A stretch of 64,000 nt of DNA from Singulisphaera sp. GP187. Lineage in GTDB: Bacteria; Planctomycetota; Phycisphaerae; Phycisphaerales; SM1A02. The stretch is taken from NCBI GenBank assembly GCA_945871915.1, contig CAMBXO010000009.1, forward strand, positions 1 to 64,000, written 5' to 3'. The notes beneath the pieces are model-generated. The model ran no database searches, had not been told where the DNA came from, and saw only the letters and a list, made by a program, of their open reading frames with translations. Shown piece by piece: positions 14,602 through 24,225 of the stretch (positions within the stretch are counted from its first letter, which is position 1; each line of letters begins with the position of its first letter). The position numbers and the translations under genes are program-made.

Positions 14602-15405
14602 TCACACCTTCTTGGATTTGAACATTCGAAACAGCCGCGTGACTGGATCGTAAAACTCGTCGACCACACGCTCCTTCATCGGAATGATTGCGTTGTCGGT
14701 AATGCCAATGTGCTCGGGACAGACCTTGGTGCAGCACTTGGTGATGTTGCAGTAGCCAATACCGTCTTTGTTCTTAAGATCACTGACGCGATCCTCAATA
14801 TCCAGCGGATGCATTTCCAGTGCCGCGGTGTACATCAAGAATCGCGGACCAATGAACTCGTCGTGTTTGTGATGGTCACGCAACACATGGCAGACATCCT
14901 GGCAGAGAAAGCACTCGATGCACTTTCGGAATTCCTGAACGCGGTCCACATCTTCCTGCATCATCGTCCACGAGCCATCCGCATGATCGGGCTTGCGAGG
15001 CTTGAAGGGTTTGATGTTCTTCTTGACGCGGTAATTCCAACTCACATCGGCAACCAGATCACGAACCAGCGGAAATGTTTGCATGGGTTCAAGCGTCACG
15101 GTCTCGCCGGGCGGCAAGGTTTCCATGCGCGTCATGCACATGAGACACGGCTTGCCATTGATCTCCGCGGAACACGAACCGCACTTCCCTGCTTTGCAAT
15201 TCCACCTCACGGCCAAGTCAGGTGCCTGTTCTGCTTGAATGCGATGAACGCAATCCAGCACCACCATGCCCTCTGAAACCGCCACGGAATAGTTTTGGAA
15301 AGCGCCGCCCGACGCATTGCCTCGCCAAATTCGAAACTGAACCGTGTGTGTGGCGTCGGTGGCCTCACTGGGTGCATTCACGATTGGAGATGGCTGCTGG
15401 CTCAT
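14602..15405 (-). CDS. sdhB: Succinate dehydrogenase iron-sulfur subunit
   Basis: The 267-residue SdhB carries three cluster motifs in order: the 2Fe-2S ligands in CKAGKCGSC plus a later Cys near residue 105, the 4Fe-4S motif CIECFLCQDVC, and the 3Fe-4S region CNITKCCTKVCP. It passes electrons from the flavin of SdhA to the membrane quinone site. It is the last gene of sdhC-sdhA-sdhB, 10 bases after sdhA. The N-terminal 25 residues are a polar extension. Confidence 0.96.
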   Translation of the reverse strand: MSQQPSPIVNAPSEATDATHTVQFRIWRGNASGGAFQNYSVAVSEGMVVLDCVHRIQAEQAPDLAVRWNCKAGKCGSCSAEINGKPCLMCMTRMETLPPGETVTLEPMQTFPLVRDLVADVSWNYRVKKNIKPFKPRKPDHADGSWTMMQEDVDRVQEFRKCIECFLCQDVCHVLRDHHKHDEFIGPRFLMYTAALEMHPLDIEDRVSDLKNKDGIGYCNITKCCTKVCPEHIGITDNAIIPMKERVVDEFYDPVTRLFRMFKSKKV

Positions 15406-15415
15406 GGGTGGGCTG

Positions 15416-17236
15416 TCATTTCATTCGGTCGATGATGGCTTGCAAGTGAGCAGGCATGGGAACAATGGGTCGGCGAACAACTTGCATGGATCCATCTGCA
15501 GATTTTTTTGTCAGCAAATTGAATGTTCCGCACTCGGCGCTCTTCTGCGGAAAGTCCTCTCGAAACTGCGCTCCACGACTTTCCTTGCGCTCCATCGCGC
15601 ACCGCGTAATGGACTCGGAAACCGTGAGCATGCAGTGAAGATCGATGGCCGTGTGCCAGCCGGGGTTGTACTCACGGTGACCGGTGATGCCAACCTTGTG
15701 GTAACGCCTCTTGAACTCACTGATCTTGGTCAGTGCAAGTTCCATTTCGTTGTGCGTGCGCACAATGCCCACAAGATCCTGCATGGCATTCTGCAAATCT
15801 GACTGGATTGCAAAAGGGTTTTCTCCGTTGGGCCGATCAAATGCCTTCTCAATCTCAGCAGTCGTTGCATTCACCTCGGCGGCGTCAACTTCAACTGCCT
15901 TGTTGGCCTTGGCAAACTTCGCCGCATGCTCCCCTGCCAACTTTCCAAAGACGATGAGGTCAGAAAGTGAATTGCCGCCAAGGCGATTGGCGCCGTGAAG
16001 ACCTGCGGTCACTTCGCCTGCTGCAAACAGGCCGGGCACACATGACTGCTGAGTGGTTCCATCCACCGCCACGCCACCCATGACATAGTGCGTGGTTGGG
16101 CCAACTTCCATACGCTCCTGCGTAATGTCAACACCCGCAAGTTGCTTGAACTGGTGATACATGCTGGGCAATTTGCGTTTGATGTGACCGCTTGCATCTG
16201 GAATCTTTTCTTTGATCCATGCGATGTCGAGATACACGCCACCATGCGGCGAGCCTCGCCCCGCTTTAATCTCTCGATTGATGCAGCGAGCCACATGATC
16301 TCGCGTGAGCAGTTCTGGCGGTCGATTGGCTTCCTTGTCGCCGCAGACATAACGCCAGCCTTCTTCTTCGCTTGTGGCAACCTGATTCCGGTACGCCTCA
16401 GGCACTTCGTCAAACATAAATCGCTTGCCCTCGCTATTGCGAAGCACGCCGCCTTCGCCGCGCACTCCTTCCGTGACCAGAATTCCACGAACACTTGGCG
16501 GCCACACCATGCCGGTTGGATGAAACTGCACAAACTCCATGTCCATCAACTCAGCGCCGGCGTGATACGCCAGCGAGTGGCCGTCGCCTGTTCCTTCCCA
16601 ACTGTTGCTGGTAATTCGGAACGCCTTTCCAATGCCGCCCGTTGCAAGAATGACGGCCTTCGCCTTCCACACATGCATGCGGCCTCGCTCGCGGTCGTAC
16701 CCGATCACGCCCGAAATGCGCCCAGAAGTTTTGAGCAGCGACACAACGGTCATCTCCATGAAGACTTCCATTCCCTGATGGATGCCGTGATCCTGAAGCG
16801 TGCGAATGAGTTCCAGGCCCGTGCGATCACCCACATGCGCCAGCCGCGGATAACGATGCCCGCCGAAATTCCTCTGCAGGATTTTGCCGTCCTTTGTGCG
16901 ATCAAACACCGCTCCCCAACCCTCGAGTTCTCGAACCCGCTGCGGAGATTCTTTGGCGTGATGTTCCGCCATGATCGGATTGTTCAGATATTGCCCACCT
17001 CGCATGGTGTCGGCAAAGTGCACTTCCCAGTTGTCGCGATCATCCACATGACCCATGGCTGCCGCCATGCCACCTTCGGCCATGACGGTATGCGCCTTAC
17101 CAAGCAGCGACTTGCAGATCACGCCGACCGTCACGCCCGCACCGCTGGCCTCGATGGCCGCACGCAACCCGGCGCCGCCGGCCCCAACCACAATCACATC
17201 ATGCTCATGCACGATAAAGCGATCGGGAAAACTCAC
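15416..17236 (-). CDS. sdhA: Succinate dehydrogenase flavoprotein subunit
   Basis: The best start is a GTG at 17236 that overlaps the sdhC stop as GTGA, with CTGGAG a few bases upstream. A longer frame to 17320 would overlap sdhC extensively. The product is about 606 residues. It begins with the FAD-binding VIVVGAGGAGLRAAIEASG, contains the AHTVMAEGGMAA segment carrying the flavin-linked His, the substrate region QFHPTGMV, and GANRLGGNSLSD. It oxidises succinate to fumarate at the cytoplasmic face of the membrane complex. Confidence 0.96.
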   Translation of the reverse strand: MSFPDRFIVHEHDVIVVGAGGAGLRAAIEASGAGVTVGVICKSLLGKAHTVMAEGGMAAAMGHVDDRDNWEVHFADTMRGGQYLNNPIMAEHHAKESPQRVRELEGWGAVFDRTKDGKILQRNFGGHRYPRLAHVGDRTGLELIRTLQDHGIHQGMEVFMEMTVVSLLKTSGRISGVIGYDRERGRMHVWKAKAVILATGGIGKAFRITSNSWEGTGDGHSLAYHAGAELMDMEFVQFHPTGMVWPPSVRGILVTEGVRGEGGVLRNSEGKRFMFDEVPEAYRNQVATSEEEGWRYVCGDKEANRPPELLTRDHVARCINREIKAGRGSPHGGVYLDIAWIKEKIPDASGHIKRKLPSMYHQFKQLAGVDITQERMEVGPTTHYVMGGVAVDGTTQQSCVPGLFAAGEVTAGLHGANRLGGNSLSDLIVFGKLAGEHAAKFAKANKAVEVDAAEVNATTAEIEKAFDRPNGENPFAIQSDLQNAMQDLVGIVRTHNEMELALTKISEFKRRYHKVGITGHREYNPGWHTAIDLHCMLTVSESITRCAMERKESRGAQFREDFPQKSAECGTFNLLTKKSADGSMQVVRRPIVPMPAHLQAIIDRMK

Positions 17237-18081
17237 AGGATTCTCCAGTCGGTCCATGTGCCGTTGGCGCAGAGTCGCACATAAATATCCGTAAACGCCA
17301 CGCCAATGAGGCTGATCCACGCGAAGAGCATGTGCCGCTCATTCAGCCAGGTGACTCGCTTGTAACGACCGAGCCGACCCTTGCTGCAGGAAAGGCAATC
17401 GTGTTTGCCGCCCACCAAGTGCCGCATGCAATGGCAACCAAAGGTGTAAAGCCCAAGAAAGAAAGGATTCAGCACCAGCACAATCGTGCCCACGCTAAGG
17501 CCGAAGCCAAGTTGACCGTCGGCTTTGTAATGGGTGAAACTCACCACCGCGTCCCACGACAGCAGGCCAATGAACAGAATCGCGACATACAGAAAGTAGC
17601 GATGAATGTTTTGGAAGATCAGTGGGAACTTCTGCTCGCCCCGATATCGCTCGCCCCGAAAGGCTGGCTCGCCCACAGCGCAACTTGCCGGATCACCCCA
17701 GAATGCTTTGTAGTACGCGCCGCGGTAGTAGTAACACGTGAACCGAAATCCAGCGGGGAACGGAAGAATGAGGAGTGCCGGCGAAAATGGAAGCAGTGCC
17801 GGCCACCATGCTGGAAGTTCACCCAACCACGCATGCCCGGAGTGCATTCCGCGAGGGTCCCACAACACGGGTGAGTAAAACGGTGAGAGCAATCGTTGCA
17901 CGCCGGGTTGCTCAAGGCCACCGATAAAAAAGTTGGTGCCCTCGAACGCGGCCCACGTTGAATACACAATGAATCCGCCAAGCCCTGCAAGGACAAGCAG
18001 CGGAACAAGCCACCACAAATCTTTGCGTTGAGTCTGAAGAAAGCCTCGTGCTTGAGGCAGTGAAATGGGCGTCTGCATCAT
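17233..18081 (-). CDS. sdhC: Succinate dehydrogenase membrane anchor, five-helix type
   Basis: The 282-residue protein has about five transmembrane helices (near residues 22-45, 90-115, 160-185, 195-220 and 250-272). It matches the longer cytochrome b anchor found in two-heme, SdhC-only complexes rather than the small SdhC/SdhD pair. Candidate heme ligands are the His in NIHRYFLY and the two in GCHCMRH. A Cys-rich cytoplasmic loop, HDCLSCSKGRLGRYKR, follows helix four. It anchors SdhAB and handles quinone. No sdhD is present, consistent with a single-subunit anchor. It diverges from tyrA. Confidence 0.85.
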   Translation of the reverse strand: MMQTPISLPQARGFLQTQRKDLWWLVPLLVLAGLGGFIVYSTWAAFEGTNFFIGGLEQPGVQRLLSPFYSPVLWDPRGMHSGHAWLGELPAWWPALLPFSPALLILPFPAGFRFTCYYYRGAYYKAFWGDPASCAVGEPAFRGERYRGEQKFPLIFQNIHRYFLYVAILFIGLLSWDAVVSFTHYKADGQLGFGLSVGTIVLVLNPFFLGLYTFGCHCMRHLVGGKHDCLSCSKGRLGRYKRVTWLNERHMLFAWISLIGVAFTDIYVRLCANGTWTDWRIL

Positions 18082-18235
18082 CGAAAATGCTCGTGTTTCT
18101 GTCAGCGGCGACCCCGCGGTTGCCGTGGGGAGACCACTGACTATAAGTCGCTTGTGCGGAGCAGTCCACCCTAGAAATGCCGATCAAATTTCAGAAATTT
18201 GGATTTCAGACCGAAGCGAGGCGGACGCGTGTGCG

Positions 18236-19369
18236 ATGGACCAAGCAAGCCCTTACGATTCCCGCACTCTCTTCAAAGCTCGCATGGCTGATCCAACACT
18301 AGACAAGGTTCGAGAACGCATCCGGCAGATCGACCGAGAACTGGTCGAGCGCGCTGCGGAGCGATTGAAGCTGGTCACGCAAGTTGGCGAAATCAAGCGG
18401 CGGAACAATTTGCCCACCGTGGATTATGCGCAGGAGCGAGCCGTGCTGGAGCGAGCAAGAAATACGGCCAAAGAACTTGGGCTTGAACCCTCTATTGCAG
18501 AAGACATGGTTGCCCGACTCATTCGCGCGTCGGTGAGTGCGCAAGATCAGGACAGCATTCGATTTTCGGCGGCAGGTGCCGGCAAGACCGCTGTGGTCGC
18601 AGGTGGCCACGGTCGCATGGGTCGTTGGATGCGTCGATTTCTCAGCGCGGAGGGATTTCTGGTTGGTTCGCTTGACCCGCTTGGTTCCGACGAAGAAAAC
18701 ACGTGGGCACTCGCCGCATTTCCAACAGCGGACATAATCCTTTGCTGTGCTTCACCGGCGGCCACAGCGGAGTTGTATCGAAAGTGGACGGCAGCACCGC
18801 CCTCTGGTGTGGTGGTGGACATTGCCAGCATCAAGACGCCGATTATTGACGCAATTCGAAACCTTCAAAAGGCCGGCACACGCGTGGCGTCCATTCACCC
18901 CATGTTTGGCCCGAATATTTCACTCCTGCGAGACGCCGATGTGGTGATCTGCGATACCGGCGATGCGGAGGCAGCGCAGGCCGTCGAAAAATTGTTTCAG
19001 CCAACCACCGCCAACATTGTGCGGCTGCCGCTGGATGAGCACGACCGCCTGATGGCGGACCTGCTGAGTTTGGCGCATGCAACGGCAATTGCCTTTGCGC
19101 TGGCGTTACCGCAAACGGAACACCCGGTGCGAAGTACCACCTTCCTTGCACTCGAACGGCTTGCTTCCGCGGTGGTGCGCGAAAGCCCTGATGTGTATTA
19201 CGAAATCCAATCCAGAAATCCGCATTCGGCGGCTGCTGTCGAAAGACTTCGCGCGGCGCTCGATCGATTGGTCACGGCGATTGGTAGCGGCGATTCCACG
19301 GCATTTGCCAAATTGATGCAGGACGGGCAGACACGCACGCAACCGACGCCACGGCTTAATGACCGTTGA
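18236..19369 (+). CDS. tyrA: Bifunctional chorismate mutase / prephenate dehydrogenase (T-protein)
   Basis: With the ATG at 18236 (GAGGCGGA upstream) the product is 377 residues, the size of the enterobacterial T-protein. Residues 17-105 are an AroQ-type chorismate mutase (LDKVRERIRQIDREL, AERLKLVTQVGEIKRR, RLIRASV). Then comes a Rossmann-fold prephenate dehydrogenase with AGGHGRMGRWMRRF and the catalytic-region HPMFGPN. It converts chorismate via prephenate to 4-hydroxyphenylpyruvate for tyrosine. This domain order is best known from Gammaproteobacteria. The last 14 bases overlap the 3' end of the convergent gspF-like gene. An ATG at 18284 is an alternative start. Confidence 0.9.
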   Translation: MDQASPYDSRTLFKARMADPTLDKVRERIRQIDRELVERAAERLKLVTQVGEIKRRNNLPTVDYAQERAVLERARNTAKELGLEPSIAEDMVARLIRASVSAQDQDSIRFSAAGAGKTAVVAGGHGRMGRWMRRFLSAEGFLVGSLDPLGSDEENTWALAAFPTADIILCCASPAATAELYRKWTAAPPSGVVVDIASIKTPIIDAIRNLQKAGTRVASIHPMFGPNISLLRDADVVICDTGDAEAAQAVEKLFQPTTANIVRLPLDEHDRLMADLLSLAHATAIAFALALPQTEHPVRSTTFLALERLASAVVRESPDVYYEIQSRNPHSAAAVERLRAALDRLVTAIGSGDSTAFAKLMQDGQTRTQPTPRLNDR

Positions 19370-20630
19370 GCATTCTTGACATATTGAAGATCGGCATCAG
19401 CATCGCACTGGCGATTCCGCCAACGATCACGCCCATGCCAACAATGAGGATCGGCTCCACCATGCTGGTGGCACTCTTCAACGACACCTCAAGATCTTCG
19501 TCGGCCACGACTGCGGCACTCTCCAGCACTTCAGGTAGGCGACCAGATTTTTCGCCTGCAGCAATGATGGCCACCACATTGCGTGGAATGAATGCGAATT
19601 CGCGAAAGGTTGGCGCCAGTTCGTCACCGTGACTGACTCGTTCTTCCAGCAGATTCCACATAGCGTCGTAGCACACATTGCTGGTGACATCTTTCAGGAT
19701 GCGCACGACGTCAAGCAACGGAACACCGGCGCTTAACAGCGTTGCCATGGTGCTTGAAAACCGTGCGACATACAGATTGCGAAACATGGGGCCAAGAATC
19801 GGCCACGTCAGCTTGCCCTTGTCAAGCACACGTCGACCGGTGGTGCTGCGCACCCAATACCACGCCGCCCATCCAAGACAAGCCGTACCTGGAATCCAGA
19901 ACATCCACTTGGTGCGAATGAAATCCGACAGCCCCAAGAGAAATACCGTAGGCATCGGAAGCCGATCACCCTGCATGGCAAACAACGGCGCAAAGCGGGG
20001 CATGACCGTGGTCATGATCACGCCCACGGCAAGAATGGCCACCGCCAGCATGATGGCTGGATACGTCATGGCCCCCTTCACTTGCTTGCTGGTCTTGCGC
20101 TGCTTTGCCAGATCCTTGGCCACTCGCGTCATCATTTCATCCAACATGCCGCTGGCCTCGGCAGCCCGCATCAGACTGACAATGAGCGGCGGAAAGATGA
20201 GCGGCCATCGTGCAAGAGCCGATGAAACATCAACGCCTTCGCACACATCGTTTCGAATTTCTCGTGCAAGTGCGGCCACTTCGGGGCGCGGGGCTTGATC
20301 CGCAAAGGTCTCAAGAGCCTCTTTCAATGGAACGCCGGTTCGAAGCATGATGGCCATCTGCGAACAAAACGAAATGGTGTCATCACGCCGAAAGGCTCGT
20401 TGTAAACGGCGACGACGCAGATCAACATCCACTTCTTCGCCCACGGTTGCTTCAACACTTCCAAGTTCCACTTCAAGAATGGCCAGCCCCTGACGGCGAA
20501 GTTCTCGCACCGCTTCGGAGTGACTGGTTGCCTGCACCACGCCGCGAGACATCTCACCACTAGGCTTGCGGGCCTTGTAGTTCCATTTCCGATCGCTGTC
20601 AGCAGCAGGCTCAATGACGGCAGGCATCAT
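19356..20630 (-). CDS. Type IV pilus/type II secretion inner-membrane platform protein (PilC/GspF)
   Basis: The product is about 424 residues from the ATG at 20630, which has AGAGGAA upstream and overlaps the ATPase gene by 20 bases. Two GspF/PilC repeats are visible, each with a helical bundle followed by hydrophobic segments: one around FCSQMAIMLRTGVPLKEALETF and one around FSSTMATLLSAGVPLLDVV. Three transmembrane regions are evident (AIMLAVAILAVGVI, a W-rich segment near residue 240, and the C-terminal ILIVGMGVIVGGIASAM). It is the rotor/platform for pilin assembly, driven by the adjacent ATPase. Its 3' end overlaps tyrA by 14 bases in convergent orientation. Confidence 0.92.
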   Translation of the reverse strand: MMPAVIEPAADSDRKWNYKARKPSGEMSRGVVQATSHSEAVRELRRQGLAILEVELGSVEATVGEEVDVDLRRRRLQRAFRRDDTISFCSQMAIMLRTGVPLKEALETFADQAPRPEVAALAREIRNDVCEGVDVSSALARWPLIFPPLIVSLMRAAEASGMLDEMMTRVAKDLAKQRKTSKQVKGAMTYPAIMLAVAILAVGVIMTTVMPRFAPLFAMQGDRLPMPTVFLLGLSDFIRTKWMFWIPGTACLGWAAWYWVRSTTGRRVLDKGKLTWPILGPMFRNLYVARFSSTMATLLSAGVPLLDVVRILKDVTSNVCYDAMWNLLEERVSHGDELAPTFREFAFIPRNVVAIIAAGEKSGRLPEVLESAAVVADEDLEVSLKSATSMVEPILIVGMGVIVGGIASAMLMPIFNMSRMLNGH

Positions 20631-22374
20631 GCACTTCCTCTGGCGTGGTAAGTCCAGCAAGCACTTTCTGCATTCCATCATCCCACAACGACTCGAATCC
20701 CTGCTCACGCAACAGGGCGCGAATCAATGCTGGGTCGCATGTACCGCAGAGCAAGTCGTTCATCTTCTGATCGGGCACCATTAATTCGTACAGTCCGAGT
20801 CGTCCCTTCAAGCCCGTCTCGCGACATTTGCGACAGCCCTTGCCACGCATGGGCGTTCCGGTCTGGTAGCCGTACAACCCCATGGAAGTCTTCTGAGCTT
20901 CATCGAGTTCGACGGGCGCGGAACAGTGTGAACACACCCGTCGCACCAGTCGCTGGGCAAGCACACCGCGAAGACTTGCTGCGATAAGAAAGTTTTCCAC
21001 ACCAAGATTGCCAAGGCGTGTGATGGCACTCGGTGCGTCATTTGTGTGCAGCGTGCTAAGCACCACGTGGCCGGTCAACGCGGCTTGAACGGCAATTTGT
21101 GCCGTTTCACTATCTCGCACCTCGCCCACCATGATCACATCCGGATCCTGCCGAAGCAGTGATCGCAGAGCGGAAGCAAAAGTGAATCCCGCCTTGGGAT
21201 TGATCTGTGCCTGATGCACACCTTCGACATTGGACTCCACGGGATCTTCAACCGTGCTCACATTGATGGTGGCGCGATCAAAGCTATTCAAGACGCTGTA
21301 AAGCGTGGTGCTCTTACCAGATCCTGTTGGACCAGTTACCAGAATGATGCCGTACGGCTGGTCGATGACTTTCTGAAACCGCTCCAGCATGGCCGGCTGA
21401 AAGCCGAGTTGCTCCAGACCCAGACGGCCACCACTGCCATCCACCACGCGCATAACAATCTTCTCGCCGAACTTTCCCGGAAGTGTGCTCACACGCAAAT
21501 CAATCGGCCGGCCACCAACGCGAACACTGATTTCGCCGTCCTGCGGCATTCGGCGTTCGCTGATGTCCATGTGCGCCATGATCTTGATGCGACTGGAAAT
21601 CGCTGCATTCATTCGCCACGGTGGCGACATGCGATGTCCAAGCACGCCGTCAATGCGAAATCGCACACGCATGTTGCCATCGTCAGGCTCAATGTGAATG
21701 TCGCTGGCACCCTCTTCAACCGCTGAGCAAATGATGAAATTCACTAACTTCACCACCGGGCCCATGTCGTCGTTCTCACTGCTGCCAACCATCTCCTCAA
21801 TTTGCTTCTCTTGCAGTGTGAAACCGCTGCCCTGCCCGCCATCAATCATCTCGGCGACGATTTCCTCAGCCTTTTCCTGCACGGCTCCGTCCAGGCCCCC
21901 ATCGGACAGCATGGCATCCAGAGCCTCCGCCGGACTGGCAACAAATCGAACACGCATGCTGGATTCGCGTTGAGCCAGTTCCAGCACATGATCGTTCTGC
22001 GGATCGGCGGTTGCCACAACCAGCACATCATTCTCGCGTCGCAGGGGAATGATGCGATGCTCCCGACGCATGGATTCGGGAAGCATCTTCATGATCGCAG
22101 GATCTGCCTCATCGCTGGGACGCTCCACATATGGAATGTTCAGGCTGCGTGCAACGGCTTGAAGCAAAACCGTGGGGCTGACCAATTCCATTTGCAGAAG
22201 CACTTCGCCGAGCAACAAACGCTCGCCTGATGCGGCTTGTCGCCGCAACGCCTCTCGCAATTGCGTAAGGCTCAGTACGCCGTCTTCGATCAGCACTTGG
22301 CCGACACGGGGCAGCGTTCGCACTTCAGTGGTGGTCAACTTTGACGCATTCCCTGTGTTGGTTCGATCGATCAT
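20611..22374 (-). CDS. Type IV pilus/type II secretion assembly ATPase (PilB/GspE)
   Basis: The 587-residue hexameric ATPase has an N-terminal MshEN-like domain (residues 20-165) and a central GspE domain. Motifs are Walker A GPTGSGKST, the Asp box VEDPVE, Walker B-like DPDVIMVGEVRD, and the His box TGHVVLSTLHTNDA. A C-terminal zinc site has two Cys pairs (CSHC and CRKC). It powers pseudopilus or pilus extension at the cytoplasmic face. Its start overlaps the end of the PilP-like gene by four bases and its end overlaps the GspF-like gene, placing it in the middle of a tightly coupled six-gene operon. Confidence 0.95.
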   Translation of the reverse strand: MIDRTNTGNASKLTTTEVRTLPRVGQVLIEDGVLSLTQLREALRRQAASGERLLLGEVLLQMELVSPTVLLQAVARSLNIPYVERPSDEADPAIMKMLPESMRREHRIIPLRRENDVLVVATADPQNDHVLELAQRESSMRVRFVASPAEALDAMLSDGGLDGAVQEKAEEIVAEMIDGGQGSGFTLQEKQIEEMVGSSENDDMGPVVKLVNFIICSAVEEGASDIHIEPDDGNMRVRFRIDGVLGHRMSPPWRMNAAISSRIKIMAHMDISERRMPQDGEISVRVGGRPIDLRVSTLPGKFGEKIVMRVVDGSGGRLGLEQLGFQPAMLERFQKVIDQPYGIILVTGPTGSGKSTTLYSVLNSFDRATINVSTVEDPVESNVEGVHQAQINPKAGFTFASALRSLLRQDPDVIMVGEVRDSETAQIAVQAALTGHVVLSTLHTNDAPSAITRLGNLGVENFLIAASLRGVLAQRLVRRVCSHCSAPVELDEAQKTSMGLYGYQTGTPMRGKGCRKCRETGLKGRLGLYELMVPDQKMNDLLCGTCDPALIRALLREQGFESLWDDGMQKVLAGLTTPEEVHDACRH

Positions 22375-22985
22375 CGGAATCCTCCCGAGGTCGGGGCTTT
22401 GGGTTGTACCAAGGCTCCAAACCCGACGGTGATCTCACGACCGCCAAACTCCACAGTCACCGATCGATCAGCGATCGCACGGACACTTGCAAACGAACCG
22501 TCCGGCAAAGAAATGGCATCACCGACTCGCACGGTCTGATCGCCAAAGACGGCCAATTCTCCGCGGACAACTGCCTTCAACACGATGCCGGGAAGCAATC
22601 CGGGGCCTTTGGTTTCGACCACGACTGGCACGCTCAACAACGATTTCGCTGGCTCGGCCTCGGGAACATCCCATGCCTTGAATGGATCGCGAGCAGGTGA
22701 TCGCTCAAAGGTCATCACCGTCTCACGCGAACGAATCGCCGCTTCTGTTGCGGCGACCGGAGTCTTAGCTGCCGCCTTGGCTGGCGTTGCTACGGGTGCA
22801 GTACGCGTTGCCTTTTTCTTGGCGCTCGCTGGTGCATTGGCCGACGCGCTGCGAGGTGCAAAGGCGTACTTGATACCAAGACCGCCAACGGCAACCGTCA
22901 TGACGACGAGCAGCGTTGCAAATTGCTTGGGCTGCACACCAAGGCGCTCGCAGAGTGATTGCCACCGACCTGAAGTTGCAGCCAT
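22371..22985 (-). CDS. PilP/GspC-like pilus alignment protein
   Basis: This 204-residue protein has one N-terminal transmembrane helix (FATLLVVMTVAVGGLGI), an Ala/Lys/Pro-rich linker, and a C-terminal beta-rich domain resembling the PilP/GspC homology region (LKAVVRGELAVFGDQTVRVGD, SVTVEFGGREI). Assignment rests on position directly after PilM, PilN and PilO and on this architecture. Primary sequence is weakly conserved. In the family it links the inner-membrane platform to the secretin. It overlaps pilO by one base (TAATG) and the ATPase gene by four. Confidence 0.7.
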   Translation of the reverse strand: MAATSGRWQSLCERLGVQPKQFATLLVVMTVAVGGLGIKYAFAPRSASANAPASAKKKATRTAPVATPAKAAAKTPVAATEAAIRSRETVMTFERSPARDPFKAWDVPEAEPAKSLLSVPVVVETKGPGLLPGIVLKAVVRGELAVFGDQTVRVGDAISLPDGSFASVRAIADRSVTVEFGGREITVGFGALVQPKAPTSGGFR

Positions 22986-23617
22986 TACCGACCTGCCTTT
23001 CTCGGCGCGCTCTCGGCACCATCGGTACGGCCATCCTGTGCTCGCTCGCTAAAGAATTCATCAAAGGTGAAGGTGGCCTCAATCTCAGGAACATCAGCCT
23101 GGCCCTTGGGATTGCATGCCATGTCGATCGCTCGAACAGTGACCACTGCGGGCAACCTCTCGGCATCGCTGACTGCATTGAACAGTGAGTCGAAACTTCC
23201 AACCATCTGCACATCCACTGTTCGACGCATGGCCTTTCCACCCGGAAGTCCTGGCACACTTACTGGCATCAACTTGCCCGACTTCGCCATGTGCGATTGA
23301 ATTCCCTTGGTGTCTGCGGCTCGAGCAAGGCACGCCAGCAGAACGCCCTGATCCGGTGCGGCTGGCAGTTTGCGGCCACGCTGCGCTAACTCGCGACGCA
23401 ATCGCTCAACATCTTGGGTCAGCACCCGCAAGTCCTTGTTCCGTGTTGCGCATTCATCGGCGACTGCTCGCAGTGTGTTTGCTTCGCGGGTCGATTCAAC
23501 CGCTCGGTTGTAATTAGGAATAATGAAGAGGCCCAGCAACAGCACTGCGACCAGCAATGGAAAGGCTGTGGCCAACAGGTCAGTAACGCCAAGCTTGCCG
23601 AGGTTGGAGTGCTTCAT
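22985..23617 (-). CDS. PilO-like pilus assembly protein
   Basis: The 210-residue protein has the bitopic PilO layout: a short cytoplasmic N-terminus, one transmembrane helix (AFPLLVAVLLLGLFIIP), a coiled coil (roughly residues 40-85, rich in Glu/Arg/Leu) and a ferredoxin-like periplasmic domain (TVDVQMVGSFDSLFNAVSDAERL). PilO pairs with PilN in the alignment subcomplex. It overlaps pilN by four bases (ATGA), implying translational coupling. The C-terminus is a polar tail rich in Asp, Gly and Arg. Confidence 0.78.
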   Translation of the reverse strand: MKHSNLGKLGVTDLLATAFPLLVAVLLLGLFIIPNYNRAVESTREANTLRAVADECATRNKDLRVLTQDVERLRRELAQRGRKLPAAPDQGVLLACLARAADTKGIQSHMAKSGKLMPVSVPGLPGGKAMRRTVDVQMVGSFDSLFNAVSDAERLPAVVTVRAIDMACNPKGQADVPEIEATFTFDEFFSERAQDGRTDGAESAPRKAGR

Positions 23618-24225
23618 GAACCACCTCCAAGTGCCACCCGCATGGCATTGTTCGTACGCACTTTGGCTTCCATCGGAACCTGGAACGACACCGTAAATTC
23701 TTCAACCCGCTTGTCCATGAATGAACTGGCTTTGCTTTCAGAGACGGTCACACTTTGGAAGGCCGATGCTCCGGCAAGGGCTCGCTCAAACTCGGCCAAG
23801 TCGCTGTTTGTTGCGGCAAATCCCTTGATGACCACAAGGATTTGGCGAGGCGATTCCTCGGTCTCCAGGCGAATGCCTGAAAGCGTGACATGTTCCGGAA
23901 TGAGATGCGTCAAAGTTGCCACAACATTCGAAGCCGATACAGGTGGAATCAACCCGTCGGACACACGGAGCGCACGTTCAAGTTCGGCCTGTTCCTGCGC
24001 CATGCGATCCATAAGTTCATCAACACCTGGGGTGTTGGCAACGCGAGTGGCTCCATCGGCACGATCCCTCTCGGCAATGCGTGCACTGTTCCAACTGTGG
24101 GCACTCACTCCAACACTGAACACCAAGAGAAGAATTCCCAGCAGTGCAATGCGCCGCTTGGATCGCTGAACATGCACAACCCGACGCAAGTCGTCAGGCA
24201 TGAAATCCATCATGGGAAGACTCAT
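23614..24225 (-). CDS. PilN-like pilus assembly protein
   Basis: This 203-residue protein starts with a cytoplasmic segment (MMDFMPDDLRR), which in PilN binds the groove of PilM. One transmembrane helix follows (IALLGILLLVFSVGVSA), then a coiled coil and a periplasmic alpha/beta domain (HLIPEHVTLSGIRLETEE, FAATNSDLAEFERALAGAS). The LTHLIPEHVTLSGI pattern is typical of PilN. It is coupled by four-base overlaps to the genes on both sides. Confidence 0.8.
   Translation of the reverse strand: MSLPMMDFMPDDLRRVVHVQRSKRRIALLGILLLVFSVGVSAHSWNSARIAERDRADGATRVANTPGVDELMDRMAQEQAELERALRVSDGLIPPVSASNVVATLTHLIPEHVTLSGIRLETEESPRQILVVIKGFAATNSDLAEFERALAGASAFQSVTVSESKASSFMDKRVEEFTVSFQVPMEAKVRTNNAMRVALGGGS

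Noticed and set aside
14350-15276. Long + strand frames opposite sdhB, sdhA, gspE and ftsK (e.g. 14350-15276, 16088-17284, 44714-46072)
   Set aside because: They are antisense shadows of strongly conserved genes, His/Arg-rich and without family similarity.
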